DNA from: Neckera pumila
Lineage: Eukaryota; Streptophyta; Bryopsida; Hypnales; Neckeraceae
Assembly (NCBI GenBank): GCA_963969595.1
Contig: OZ018418.1
Coordinates: forward strand, 1,369,001 to 1,433,000
Length of the DNA: 64,000 nt
Reading direction: 5' to 3'
Shown: piece by piece, positions 45,753 through 57,029 of the stretch
Position numbering within the stretch: position 1 is the stretch's first letter
Layout: each line of letters starts with the position of its first letter
Notes under the pieces: model-generated
Seen by the model: only the letters and a program-made list of their open reading frames with translations
The model's database searches: none
What the model was told of the DNA's origin: nothing
Program-made: the position numbers and the translations under genes

Positions 45753-48207
45753 ATGTTTCTTGGTATGGTCTCGAGGTCTTCATTTCAACAATCATTCACG
45801 GGCATCGAAGACAACAACAGAATGTCACTTCCTATTTCTGCTGCTGCACGCACTGTAGGTGTAATCAGGAAGGCAACTAGACACAAGTTTCGGCCGCGCA
45901 AGGGCAACATTCACCGAAAGCGATGGCACGTACTGAATAGCGAGAACCACCTCGCTTTCAGAGGTTGGGAAGACAAGCCTGAGCCCTGGACTATGCAGAT
46001 GTGCGAAGACTATATTGAATGGTGTCATATTGACAAATTCTTTCCGGCTTGGCGACATCATTATAATTGTCACACCAACAAGGCCAATTTGAAGTACTGT
46101 GAAAATGAGGATTTCAAACAAAGGTGTCTTGAATTGTGGCAAGCCCTCTATCGGACCCTGACTGTTGAAAGAAATGAGGTGTCTCTTTTCCTTGCGAGAG
46201 GCGCATACGTTGAGGTGGCGCTAAAAAAGGAGGTTGATTGGACAACAGTTAAAGAAGGCAAATACGTACAATAGTCAGAAAGTGGTTTAATACCAAGAGG
46301 TCTTTTGGCTTTTCCAGAAGGAGGGTTGGAACCTATTCGAAGTGCATAGAGAGATGTCCAGGTTGCAGAAGTAGACACTGAGGAATCTGAAGAAGATAAT
46401 GATTTTGATGGTACTCGAATTATAAAGGTTGCACGAGTTACTCCTGTAATTGTTGTCCCTTCAGAAGGTCAGACTGTGATGGATGATGGAGCTGGACCAT
46501 CAGGAGGACATAGAGCTAAACAACCAACAAGAGTGCGACGATCTACCATACAAATTGGTTCTAGATTGGCATCGACAACAGTTCCTAACGATGTTTTTGC
46601 CACCACGAGATGCTAGCACAGTCTTTGACTTCGGATTGGATGATGACACAACCATCGAAGTAGTTGGTGGCGCTCTAGATCCTCAATTTCAAGTGGCCAC
46701 AGGGGTGAACACTATGACTTTGGCACAAGCTTTGGTTTTACTGAAGACCAAAGATACCATGATTGCCTCACTGCAATGTAATGTGAAGAAATTGCAAGAT
46801 GAAGGCAAACAACAGAAAACTATCATTTCTTGGCAATCTACGGAACTGAAAAGCCTCAGACAAAAAGAGCACAACGCTTTTACTTTTTTGGATATGGACG
46901 ATATCTTGATTAACCATGATTCAATGCAATTAGAGAAGGTGATAAGGGACCTTACAAATTATGTCCATCACCCTTCTCCTCCTGCCAAACGTGCAAAGTA
47001 TGGAGCAAAGTTTCCAAATGCACATCTTGGTCCTACTGACATCATAGGAGATAGGTCCAATTCCTTGTGTGACCCCCAGGAGACCCAAGATTCCTTTTCT
47101 TTCCCGACGCTTTCAAGCTTTGTAGCCTTAGAAAAGGCATTGGAACTTCAAGCAAAAAACTCGACACTTCAAGGGCGGTTGTCAGAGTTGGAAGCTACAT
47201 ACTACCATTGGCAGGTTGCTTGCATTCTTTCCATGGATAGATCACAACAAGTTGCTCTGGAGTTGGAAAAAGTTTCCAAAAACTTCATTGCAAAGGCCCC
47301 AAAACGAGAGAACGGACTCACCTTGTGGCCTTTGTTAGAAGACATGTATCCTGATGATATGCCCATGGTTGGTGATTCCGATGTTATAGATTGGACCCGC
47401 AGTGGTTGGAACCATAAAAACCAAAAGTCCTACCACTTCGAAGTGAAGCAGCAAACGTTATTGTAGCCAAAGCCTGTGCCATTTGTCTTGGACTACACAA
47501 AATGCCCTATTTGTCTAGAGCAATTTGGGCCCGGAAGAGGATGGGCACTTGGATCTTGCGCCCATATATACCATCCTCAATGTCTCATCACGCAATGTCT
47601 GATTAGACGGCGTTGTGTGATTTGTTCAGCACCATTCCATAATCGTCTATATACCATGTTCAATTTGATGACTTACATGCCACCTTCTTGGGAACACAGT
47701 GGTGACACAATGGCTGAGGCGAAATTTTGAGGCAGAGATTTGCTTTGGAGTTGGCGACAAGCGGAACATGATCTGGAAAAAGGAATTGCTAGTTCGCAAT
47801 TAAATTGAGAAACTGACCCAGCTGAAATCACTAGAGTTGCACCGAGGCTCATGGGAAGCGGCTCACAAAATGAAGGCAGGAGGGCATTTTTCTACCAATG
47901 CCTTGGTGGATATTTTGATAACAACTCAAAAACCTTCAAGTGGGGTCCTCATCCACAAGGTTATCGTTGGGATTTGGACGGAAAAAGAATGGCCAACCGC
48001 GGAAGTGCGTCCATAGAAGAATGGAATTCTATGCAATACCTCAACTCTACATACGGGCCTTATTATCAAAGTCAAGCGCTCGACTATCTACTCGAAGAAC
48101 ACTCCCCACAAACAAGGAGGACCCTCCAAGCTCTAAAAGACTCCAACATGTTGGATTCTATTTTGAATGCAAACAAACCCGCTTCGCGAACTTGTGGCAA
48201 GCGTTGA
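45753..48207 (+). pseudogene. Gene C: WCHI-domain, coiled-coil, RING-H2 protein
   Basis: ATG 45753 or 45822. WCHI domain: LAFRGWEDKPEPWTMQ, DYIEWCHIDKFFPAWRHH, TNKANLKYC, FKQRCLELWQALYR, VALKKEVDWTTVKEG. A stop (TAG, 46272-46274) and a second TAG follow. The frame shifts once near 46460 and then stays open from 46483 to 48207 except for TAG 47464-47466 and two TGA (47728-47730 and about 47803). Order: coiled coil; RING-H2 finger (CPICLEQFGPGRGWALG, SCAHIYHPQC, RRCVICSAPF; C-x2-C, C-x-H-x2-H-x2-C, C-x2-C); then a 120-residue tail (FFYQCLGGYFDNNSKTFKWG). RING-H2 domains are typically E3 ubiquitin ligases, so the family may link to ubiquitination, but this copy is broken. Confidence 0.8.
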
Positions 48208-48617
48208 CTTGAGCTTGGGGGGGCATCAAGCAGTCGTTCACATGGTCAAGGAAGTGGTTCATTGAACGAACCAAATCTTGTAGAATAAGCAGTTTTGATG
48301 GTTCGTTAGTTCTACATACGAATAGTTGGATATGCATTACCGTAAAAATCTACGTTATGTAAGGCCACAAGTACACGGTCATATGACTATATAGTATAAA
48401 GGTATGCAGCTACGCTTGTACTACTCCGTGGTTTAGGGTTATTTGCAGATTTCTCTTCAATGCGGTTACTGTATTTGTGTATTGCAATTTTATATTGCTT
48501 TCATTAATCATTACATATAATTTCTATATTACTTTTGCTTCCAAATAATTGTTCAATGCTCATTCATATTGAAAATGGAAAAAATGTTATTCTTTTCAAG
48601 TGGATTGTATGCAGTAT
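48208..48617. other. Probable 3' region of gene C
   Basis: No ORF. AT-rich sequence with several ATAA-type poly(A) candidates, ending at the next MITE. Confidence 0.35.
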
Positions 48618-49400
48618 GAACCCCTACAGTTTGAAATGTTTTTTTTTGTCAAAACCACTTGAAATTGCCACCTCTGTTGCGTTCACCCAAGAAACAAAAG
48701 ATCTTTTATATTAGGATCTAACCATAGCATCTTGTACTTCAATTCTTTTACCTCATGTGGTAAAAATTTCATGAAGTTCGACTATGTAGATTAGAAGATA
48801 TTATCATTCTAAGTTGAAGAAGAAAGTGTTCTAGAATAGTGGCCTGCAATTTGAGTTATTGAGTAGACTTTGACCGCCAATTTTGAAATTTCTTGGCACT
48901 ACAAATGCACTATGTAAATTTTTTAATGTTGAGGAATTGAGAGCAAAGTCTAGGGATTTTTTTTTTTTTTTAAACACTTGATTTGGAGTTTTTACAAAAT
49001 TGTTGCATACAAGTAGGTCCAAGTATCCAAGATTCACAAAGACCCGAAATTGTGAACAACTCTTACATGGGATTCCAAGATCCCCCCAAAAATGGTGAGA
49101 TTAATTTACAAAGACAACTCCACATTTTACAAGACATAATTTGTGAAGACTTGTTGAAATTGGAATCAAAATCCGAAAAGGACTCCCAATCTCCCATGAA
49201 CTGTAATTTTAAAAAAAAATGCTTAAAGTGCCCCCAAAATAAAGTTGTCCAGAGCTTTTTCTAAAATTACTCTAAGTACAACAAAGCCAAGCTTTACATG
49301 TAGCCTTAAAAAAGGTTGAGAGCATAACAAAACCAACAATAGTTTAATTAATTTTTATTTTTTACCATTTTTTGGATGGTGTCCATTGAATTCAGTTTCA
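48617..49400 (+). mobile_element. piggyBac-like MITE, old copy (48.6 kb)
   Basis: Left end TGAA-CCCCTACAGTTTGAA at 48617. Interior 'accatagcatcttgtactt', 'gtggtaaaaatttcatgaag' and 'cttaaagtgcccccaaaat' as in the copies at 50677 and 60709. The right terminus is not recognisable; similarity fades at about 49400. Confidence 0.55.
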
Positions 49401-49715
49401 AGCTTTATGTGGTGTTACTTGTGCTTAGGACATACATCCATTCATCAAGTCAAAAGATTTCTAAAAATTAGAAATATAATCTATAAATGAACAAATGTAC
49501 TACATATCTACACCTAGTCAATAGTCACGAACCTCTTATACCTTTTTTTGAAATTGCAATTACTAGTTCCAAAAAATACAAAGAAATATAAGCATATAAT
49601 TCCATGTCAAAGGAGTAGGGGACAAGAAAAAATCCAATTTGTCCCCAAATTAACCAATAGGCCAATATACCACTAATCCACTATTTCCTCTATACAAATT
49701 GATGAGACAAGACTA

Positions 49716-50680
49716 TAAACCCCTAAAGGCCCAAAACCTTCTTTTGGACATCCTAGATTTTTTTGGGCAGCTCGCTACGAATAGAATTTTCATTTATTTC
49801 CTTTGAGACCTTTATACAAATAAACAATGTGTGGTCAAGGAGTACCTTTAAGGCCCAACAATTTTCATAACTTTGGACAACATGGATAAAAAGTTATTGT
49901 ATAATATGTAGTTCCTTTTCAAGGGTGGATAGTTTGTCTGGTCAGATCTTTAAAAATCATTTTTTTTAAAAACTGAAATTAGAAACTGGTTCTCTTGATC
50001 TATATATGCGGTTTTCAATCTTGAATTATTTCATTTTGATGAATGGGATGAAAGTTATGACGACTTCTAGTTTGCGTGTAGTTATGGATAAGTATTCATT
50101 ATCTACTCTAAAATAAACTTTGAATTTGTTTATCTAGTTTAATTTTCAACATTTCAAAAAAAGAAAAAATCCATAAGGTATATACTATTTATTACAGCAT
50201 TGTAACCATGGGAATTAGCATTTTCCAATTTCATAAATAATTTATTAACAATTTACTGTTTTTAATCATTTTCTTTGTCTTTCTACTTACTATTTTTTTA
50301 ATACATGTGGTATAATTCCAAATGATTTGAAAATTTTCAAGCATGTAGCCAACTTGCCTTCAAGAATGAATCCAAAGAAGCAGCACCATTTAGGACATAT
50401 TTCCATATAAATATGACCTTGCAAAGTGCAGCTGCCTGGATTTTCATAGGGACCAAAAATGGTTTTTTGTCAATTCAAACATTAATATCTTGCAATGTAC
50501 ATGTTGAAAAATTCTGAATTTTTTTCCACATTTTCTCAAATAAGTGTATTATAAGATCCTATGGTTAAATGTGTCTAAAAAAGTTTTAGGCTCCAAACTT
50601 TGGTACTTGTACTAAAAATGGCAATTCTACAGCATTACTCGTGAAAACATGGTTTGGCCAATTGGGCCTTTAGGGGTTAA
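49716..50680 (-). mobile_element. piggyBac-like MITE, copy 4
   Basis: TAAA-CCCCTAAAGGCCCAA on the left and GGGCCTTTAGGGG-TTAA (50677-50680) on the right. The left TTAA carries one change. The right TTAA is also the left TTAA of the next element. Confidence 0.75.
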
Positions 50681-51623
50681 CCCTTAAATTCCTAAGGCTA
50701 TTTCCTTGTCAAACACCACTCATAACTGCCATTTCTGCTGTGTTTATTCAAGAACCCCAAAAAATCATTTTTTAAATAACTAACCGTATGATCTTGTACT
50801 TCACTTGTCAAAGATCATGTGGTAAAAATTTCATGAAGTTTGACGGTATATATTGGAAGATATTAGCATTTAAAGAAATGAAAATAAAAATTGAAAACTA
50901 GCCTGCAATTTCAGATAACTTTGATTGGCATTGGTGGAAAGACTTTGCACTATAGACTTTGCATTAAAAATTTCTTCTATTGAAGATGTCTGTTGAAAGT
51001 CTACGAAAAAAATTCCAAAATACACTTGATTTTCATTCTTTCAGAACTTGTTAAGTAGAAGTAGGTCCAACATTGAATAAAATCCTAAGTCATTAATAGC
51101 TCTTAGATGCGATTGAAATATAATAATCCCAGTGGTGACATTGTTTTAGCAAACTAGCGCAACATTTTTTTTTTAAAATTGTGAAAACTTATGAAAATTG
51201 CATTCAAAAATGAACCCAACAAGTTATATTTTTCAAGAAGATGCTCTAAGAGCCCAAAAACTAAGATTGTCCATAACTTCCTTATAATATATGAAAATAG
51301 AATGAATCAAAGCTTCACATGTTGACAAAAATTTCTTATTTTAGAGAAAAAAAAATAAAAAAAAATAGACTTTCTGCAAAATTATTTGTGCTACCCGAGT
51401 TACCGAGTACACGCCAAGTCCAGTTTGAGGATTTTTGTAGTACAACTTTTGCTACCAAGTTCCAATTGAAATAAAAATTATATTTCCACAAAGCTAATCA
51501 ATTTTTCTATCTTATGGAAAAGTTCCAAAAAGTTTCGGATTTAAAAATTGAGGTCATAGATACTTGCCCGAAATTTGCCTTGTCTCCAAGGGGACAATAT
51601 TACAATAGAACTTTGAAGGTTAA
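50677..51623 (+). mobile_element. piggyBac-like MITE, copy 5 (back to back with copy 4)
   Basis: TTAA (50677-50680) CCCTTAAATTCCTAAGG at the left; CTTTGAAGG TTAA (51620-51623) at the right. Opposite orientation to copy 4. Interior 'aaccgtatgatcttgtactt', 'gatgctctaagagcccaaaa'. Confidence 0.65.
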
Positions 51624-51779
51624 AGGCTTGGACCATGTGCACTGTAGTCTGTACATTGCCACTGAAACATTGTACTCATTTGTTTACTTGACATACACAA
51701 GACAAGCGTACATTACATCAAAGAAAATTGTTTTCCCGCAATGTTTTTCCAATTGTAATCCTGATTAATTGTGACTTAT

Positions 51780-53258
51780 TCATCTGATGATGAAGTCACT
51801 CATCCTAGGCTCAGGCTGCGTTTCTTCTTCATCGTAATCATCTTCTTTCTCAAAGGTATGGAAAGCCCACTTCTTCCACCCTGTATAGTACTCCCACTCA
51901 GCAGCCAATTTACGCTCCTCATCTTTCATACTTGCCAATTGTTTTTCATGGAACTTCACCAGCTCCCGAAGCGTTTGTAATTCTCCATTCTTCTCTCCAT
52001 ATGTAGGGTCTGAAGCCAAAAGGTCCGTCTATGAGGCATGTTGCACAGCAATATCGAGATATTCTTTTTCTTTTTCTTTTATTTCCAGATTCATGGCTCG
52101 CCTTTTCTGCTCTACCACCTGACATCTACGTTGAAGGGTTTCAAGTTTTGACTCCCATACCATATGCTCATCCATTACGTAGGCCTTTCTGCTTGTATAT
52201 TTCTTCAAATACAAATCACGGTTGGTCTTGAAGGCATCAAAATCTTTATCATTCTCTTCAATGGCCTTAGTTATAGACTTCAACTTCAACTTCAAATCAT
52301 CCACAAAGCCATGATTGGCCTCACCTTCCTTCAAACTCTTCAATTCTTCTTTCTTGGCTTTCAAAGTCAACTTCGCGCTTTGTACTTTTGCAAGAAAGAT
52401 GTCTTCTTCATCCTCGGAATCACTTCTACCACCACTTTGCTCTTCCTCTTCAATTATCATAGGGTCCTCAACACCTTTTCCCTTCTGATTAGCTCTCCCC
52501 AAGAATGCCTTCCCCTCTTCCTCTTCAATTATTATAGGGTCCTCAATCCTTTTCCCCTTTTGATCTGTTCTTTCCAAGAATGCCTTCCCCGCTTCCTCCA
52601 TAGAAATATCTTCATCTTCACTCACAAAAGAATACCCGTCATATTCATGAGTATGCTCATCATCGCTTGAAGTAGCCGACCACATTACCTGTTCATTGGG
52701 AATAATTGACTTCCCAAGCTTCATGGGTCGCAGAAAAGTTTGCCAATTGTTGGATAATTCTATCTCAAATAATTTGGCTTTCTCCGGACGGATACCTACA
52801 AGAAGCTCCATTAGAGTTGTCCAGTCCACTTCCTTCTTCAATATCAGTTCTGTATACACCATTTGGGCTAGAAAGAAACTGAAATCATTGTTGCGATACG
52901 TTTTGTTCTCCAAGTACAAAGTAAACCATACCTCACAGCATCTGCGCTTGAAGGCTATATTCTTGCAGTATGCAAGACTTGCCTTGTTGGTATTCAGATG
53001 TTTCTGATGACGATACCATGGAAACAACTTGGAGATGTGGCACCAATCCACATATTTTTTAACCGTTGCATAACTCCAAGGTTCAGGTTCGGTTCTCCAA
53101 CCCTTGAATGCCTTGATCTTGGGATTAGTCAAGATTGCCACACGCTTTTTGTGCTTCTTCCCGGCTTGTGGTCGATTCTTGTCGCGAATCTCCTTTCTCT
53201 GCTTCGCAGTAAGGGTTTCAAGGCTGCGAAGGAGCAATGGTGGTGGCTCGTTGTCCAT
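51780..53258 (-). CDS. Gene D: WCHI-domain coiled-coil protein (one in-frame TAG)
   Basis: Best preserved paralogue of A: 493 codons from ATG at 53258 (MDNEPPPLLLRSLETL) with only TAG after residue 409 (about 52029, probably a Gln codon). Residues 48-118 form the signature domain (KAFKGWRTEPEPWSY, KKYVDWCHISKLFPWYRHQ, NKASLAYC, FKRRCCEVW). Residues 130-146 read AQMVYTELILKKEVDW; 190-210 VMWSATSSDDEHTHEYDGYS. Residues 224-248 and 249-273 are a tandem 25-residue acidic repeat beginning GKAFL. From 285 to 405 it is coiled coil, and the tail has LRELVKFHEKQ. Basic N-terminus (KKHKKR) could be a nuclear signal. Function unknown. It may be functional in another allele or by read-through. The promoter array lies 350 bp upstream. 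Confidence 0.75.
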
Positions 53259-53608
53259 GGTTTAGGACCTAGTGCTAGGGTGCTGAAAATTAGACTACCG
53301 ATACTAATATACCCTGTGTCTATGTCGATTACAAGAAGGAGCCGCCCTTACTATACCCAAGTCAAACTACAAATAAATTGTACTTCACATTTACAAAAAT
53401 GCAATCTTTCACATTCACAATGGCAATCAAGTTTGGAAATGTGTCGGGAAGTGAGTGTCCAAGTAAGACTGTAGAGAAAATTGAGGTGCAAAAGGATATA
53501 ATATCCCCTTACAAACTCAAGCCCAACTCATGTCCATGCAATCAACCACTAGGTGGTTGACAAACAATGTGCAGAGGAGGAAGTGGTAACTTACAGTCCA
53601 GGCGACTT

Positions 53609-53875
53609 CCTTTAATACCCGAAGTCGCTCTAGGGCACGTGCAGGTCACAAAATCGGGGCGACCGCAGGTCTGGGGGCGACTGGGCGTTTTGGGGCGACC
53701 TCGGGTATTGGTGCGAGCGCGAATTTGGGGCGACCATGGGTGTTGGGGCGACCTCGGGTGTTGGGGCGACCTCGGGTGTTGGGGCGACCTCGGGTGTTGG
53801 AGCGACCTCGGGTGTTGTGGGCTGGGGCTATTCAAACAAAACGGTTCTCGAGTTCCAGGGGCGACCGCGGGTCCT
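53609..53875 (-). promoter_or_regulatory. Promoter module of gene D: TATA-like box and 18-bp array
   Basis: Plus-strand units GGGGCGACCTCGGGTGTT (18 bp) occur about four times nearly without change at 53745-53820, with looser units on both sides. In gene orientation they read ACCCGAGGTCGCCCC. GGGTATTAAAGG on minus (53609-53620) follows on the gene side. The leader 'ccacttcctcctctgcac', 'aaccacctagtggttg' matches genes A, B and E. Confidence 0.7.
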
Positions 53876-54043
53876 GAAAAAAAAACACGTAGGCACAAAA
53901 ATCTTAAATGCCCGAGGGACCAAAATATAGTGTAACACCCTTTTAAAAAAAATGTGGGGATTGCATGAGTTCTTGCCTTTATATTAATGCACCTTTAAAA
54001 TAACTAAATACGTTGGGGAGTGCGCGATTTGGTGGACCATTCG

Positions 54044-54984
54044 TTAACCCGTAAAGGACCAAGGCCCTTTTTCTGCCAAAAAACATTCAAAACTGTCATT
54101 TCTATAGGAAAAAGTAAAAAAATTTGAAGAATGTTTTTTTTTCACATCTAACCGTAGGATCTTACACCTAACTAGTATGGAAGTGTGTGGAAAAAAATTC
54201 AGAATTTTTGACCGCACTGATTGCAAGATATATGCCTTTAAAGTGAAAAAAACAAGATTTTCAACACATTGCGGAACGAGATTTTTTGACTTTGAACATT
54301 TTTAACTTAAAATTTTTGCACTGCAGAGTTTTGAATTTTAAGTCTTTCTAGTGGAGAATTGAGTTGAGAGTCTAGGAAAAAAAAAAAAAAAAAAAAAGCT
54401 TAATTTTCATTCTCTAAATATTGTTAATTAGAGGTAGATACAAGATAGAGGGAAAATCTAAAATATTCATATACTTTAGATGGAATTAAAATGCACTAAT
54501 CCAAATGGTCAGATTGTTCTAGCAAGTAAACTTATCCCTTCCAAAAAAAAAAAAATGAAAAATTTGAAAAATTGCATTAAAAAATGCATCCTAGAAGTTA
54601 TTTTTTTCAAGAAGATGCTCTAATTGCCCAAAAAACAAGAATGTCCATAACTTTCTCATAACAAATCCAAATGAAATGAATCAAAGCTTTCCAGATAGGC
54701 AAAAATGTAATCTACAAGAAAAAAAATATATAAAAAAAAAAATTCAAATTTTTGTCCATTTTTTTTTGGCTGCCCGGGCTGCCTGCCGTCCCCTGTTTTG
54801 AGCTTATTTAGTCATAACTTTTGTTCCCGGCACCAAATGTGAAAAAAATTATATTCCCACGAAGCTAATCAGATTTTCTACCTCCAAAAATAGTTTCAAA
54901 AAATCAAGAGAAAATTTCAGCCCATAGGTACCTGCCCAAAAACGCATTTGTCCCCCGAAGGAACAATGGTCCTTTAGGGATTAA
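54044..54984 (+). mobile_element. piggyBac-like MITE, copy 6
   Basis: TTAA (54044-54047) CCCGTAAAGGACCAAGGCC and GGTCCTTTAGGGA TTAA (54981-54984). 941 bp. The interior includes a poly(A) run at 54379-54398 and 'gatgctctaattgcccaaaa'. Confidence 0.8.
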
Positions 54985-55049
54985 TGCACCCTTTAAATTT
55001 AAAAAAAAATGGGGAGTGCATGATTCAATGGCCCTTTGTTCTTTTTATA

Positions 55050-55651
55050 ACTTTGAAGCTAATTAAAACCTAAATATTTTTCTATTTTATAAAAATAAAT
55101 ATTTTTGAAAGATTCTTCGTGAAGTTTAGTTTCATCATCAAACATCCGATCTTCCAAATAAATGATAGTGATTTTTTTATTCCAGGTTTTGTGCAAGGGT
55201 ATACATTGCAATTTTGACTTCCTATAGAGTTCAAAGCTCTTGTAAATGAGCCTCAAATACAGTAGGACTTGAAGAAAAAATCACATTCAAAATTCATTTA
55301 AAAAAATTGTAGAGTACATTTTCAGAAGCCATAAAGTGATTAAAAGAATTCATATTAGGCTGCTGAACTTCATATCCTTCGGATCACCAACTTTTTAGAT
55401 TTGACTTGTTAAAAGTGAATTTAAATTTTTTCATAGGTTTAACACCCTCATGGTCAATCGCTATAATTTTCCAACTTATAAGTGATATTATCCTGTTTTC
55501 TCTTCTTGTGTGATTTCTAATATGTCTAGTTTGAATTTGCATGGTTACAATTTAAAAACAGTTGATCAGACTTATCAAAATGTTGGCTTCTAGTTCAATA
55601 TAAAGCAAATTTAGAGAGGCTCAAAATAGGCCTTTGGCATTTAGAGACTAA
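55050..55651 (-). mobile_element. MITE family B, minus-strand copy
   Basis: Its reverse complement starts TTAGTCTCTAAATGCCAAAGG, near the family B start TTAACCCGTAAATGCCCAAGG at 60123. Shared interior: 'tgcaagggtatacattgcaa', 'tgagcctcaaatacagtagg' (compare 60510-60600). The inner end is frayed. Confidence 0.55.
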
Positions 55652-55670
55652 ACCTTAGAACCGTCGGTCC

Positions 55671-55712
55671 AGGGTAGCATGCGTCTACAGCGACCGTGGG
55701 TTACAGGCCTAC
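55671..55712. repeat. Isolated fragment of the GC-rich array
   Basis: 'gcgaccgtgggtt' and 'ctaccgtgttt' form two to three degenerate units of the promoter array family, with no TATA box or gene of the family on either side. Confidence 0.4.
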
Positions 55713-55829
55713 CGTGTTTCACTTCACATGCTAAAGACTACTTCTAATTAGACTAAAAACACATATAGTATTTGTAGAATTTATTGGGATGTTTTGAGGT
55801 TGTGCAATTGTGCAAGAGCTTTGTGAATA

Positions 55830-56640
55830 TATAATTTTTATTTCAATCGGTGCCCCAAAGCAAAAGTTGTAGTACAGCAAGAAAAATCAAAGTTTGGCGA
55901 GCAACAAAAGGAAAATCACATAAAGTCGAAATAAATTAAAAAACAAAAATTCTTGAAAAACAATATTTTTGTCTACATGTGAAGCTTTGATTCATTCTAT
56001 TTGGACTAGTTCTGAGAAAGTTATAGACAATCATATTTTCTTGTGAAATCTAAGCATCTTCTTGAAAAAATAATTTATAGAACTCGTTTTTTAATGCAAT
56101 TGAATAATTTTTTTCAAAATAATTGTAAGATAGGATTTAGTTTGCATGTTACAACAATCTAACCATTGGGATTATTGACTTATTGTGTTTGGATTCCTTC
56201 TTGAAGCTATTTACAATGTATTGTTCCCTTCAATCTTGAAAGTACTGTTATTTAAAAAAAATTTAATGAGAAAAAATAAGTGTTTCTTCCTAATATTTTT
56301 TTCCTAGATTCTCAACTTAACTACTCAACATAAAATACTAGGAACACATCATCTTTAATGCAAAAAATTTAAGTTCAGAAGATTCAAAGCCAAATATTCT
56401 AGTTGAAAAAGGTGCCAAAAAACTTTTTTTTTACACTTCCAATGCAAATATCTTGCAATGTATGCGGTGAAAGTTTTTGAAATTTCTTCTACACATTCTT
56501 GTACTAGTGTAGTATAAGATCCTACGGTTAGATATGCAACAAGGAATAATTTCTAAATTTTTTTTTGCTTTGCAATAGAAATGGCAATTTCCATTGTCTT
56601 TTCATGGAAGAAATGCCTTGGTCCTTTATTGGTAAAAAAT
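55830..56640 (-). mobile_element. piggyBac-like MITE, old reverse copy (56 kb)
   Basis: Reverse orientation: 'caatcggtgccccaaagcaa', 'agatcctacggttagatatg' and the end GGTCCTTTATTGG-TAAA at about 56620-56637. The left end is not clear. Confidence 0.5.
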
Positions 56641-57029
56641 TTAATCCACATTTTCAAAATTGAACTTAGTTTAAAGATTCCACTACTCACAGTGATGCCA
56701 AAAGTTTTTGGCAACCCTCAGAAGCACTCTCAAAAACTATAAAATTAGAATTATGAACAGTGAACTTTGGACATGTTATAATAGAAAAGGGGTTTTGCCC
56801 TCATATGTAATTTCACTTAAAACGGACTATATTTGCCAGAATTTTCAATGGAAAAAATAATTGGGGTGAGGTGCAAAGTCATGCACATTACTTTCTACTT
56901 TTGCAAAAATTGTACTTCGTAATAAAATATGTTTATATAATTACAAGGATATATCAAAAAACTTGGCACTCAACTATGCCAACATTTATAGTCCTACTAC
57001 TCTACTACAAGTTGTACCAACCTATGCTA

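Noticed and set aside
52164..52670. 168-codon plus-strand ORF with hydrophobic runs (membrane-like)
   Set aside because: It is the reverse reading of the Glu/Lys-rich coiled coil of gene D; such antisense frames look Phe/Leu-rich without being real.
53567..53935. Repetitive-peptide ORFs over the GC arrays (also 40037-40390, 45263-45727, 58807-59289, 61659-61925)
   Set aside because: They are open only because the minisatellite unit lacks stops; the units have both polarities in some arrays and no start or domain is recognisable.
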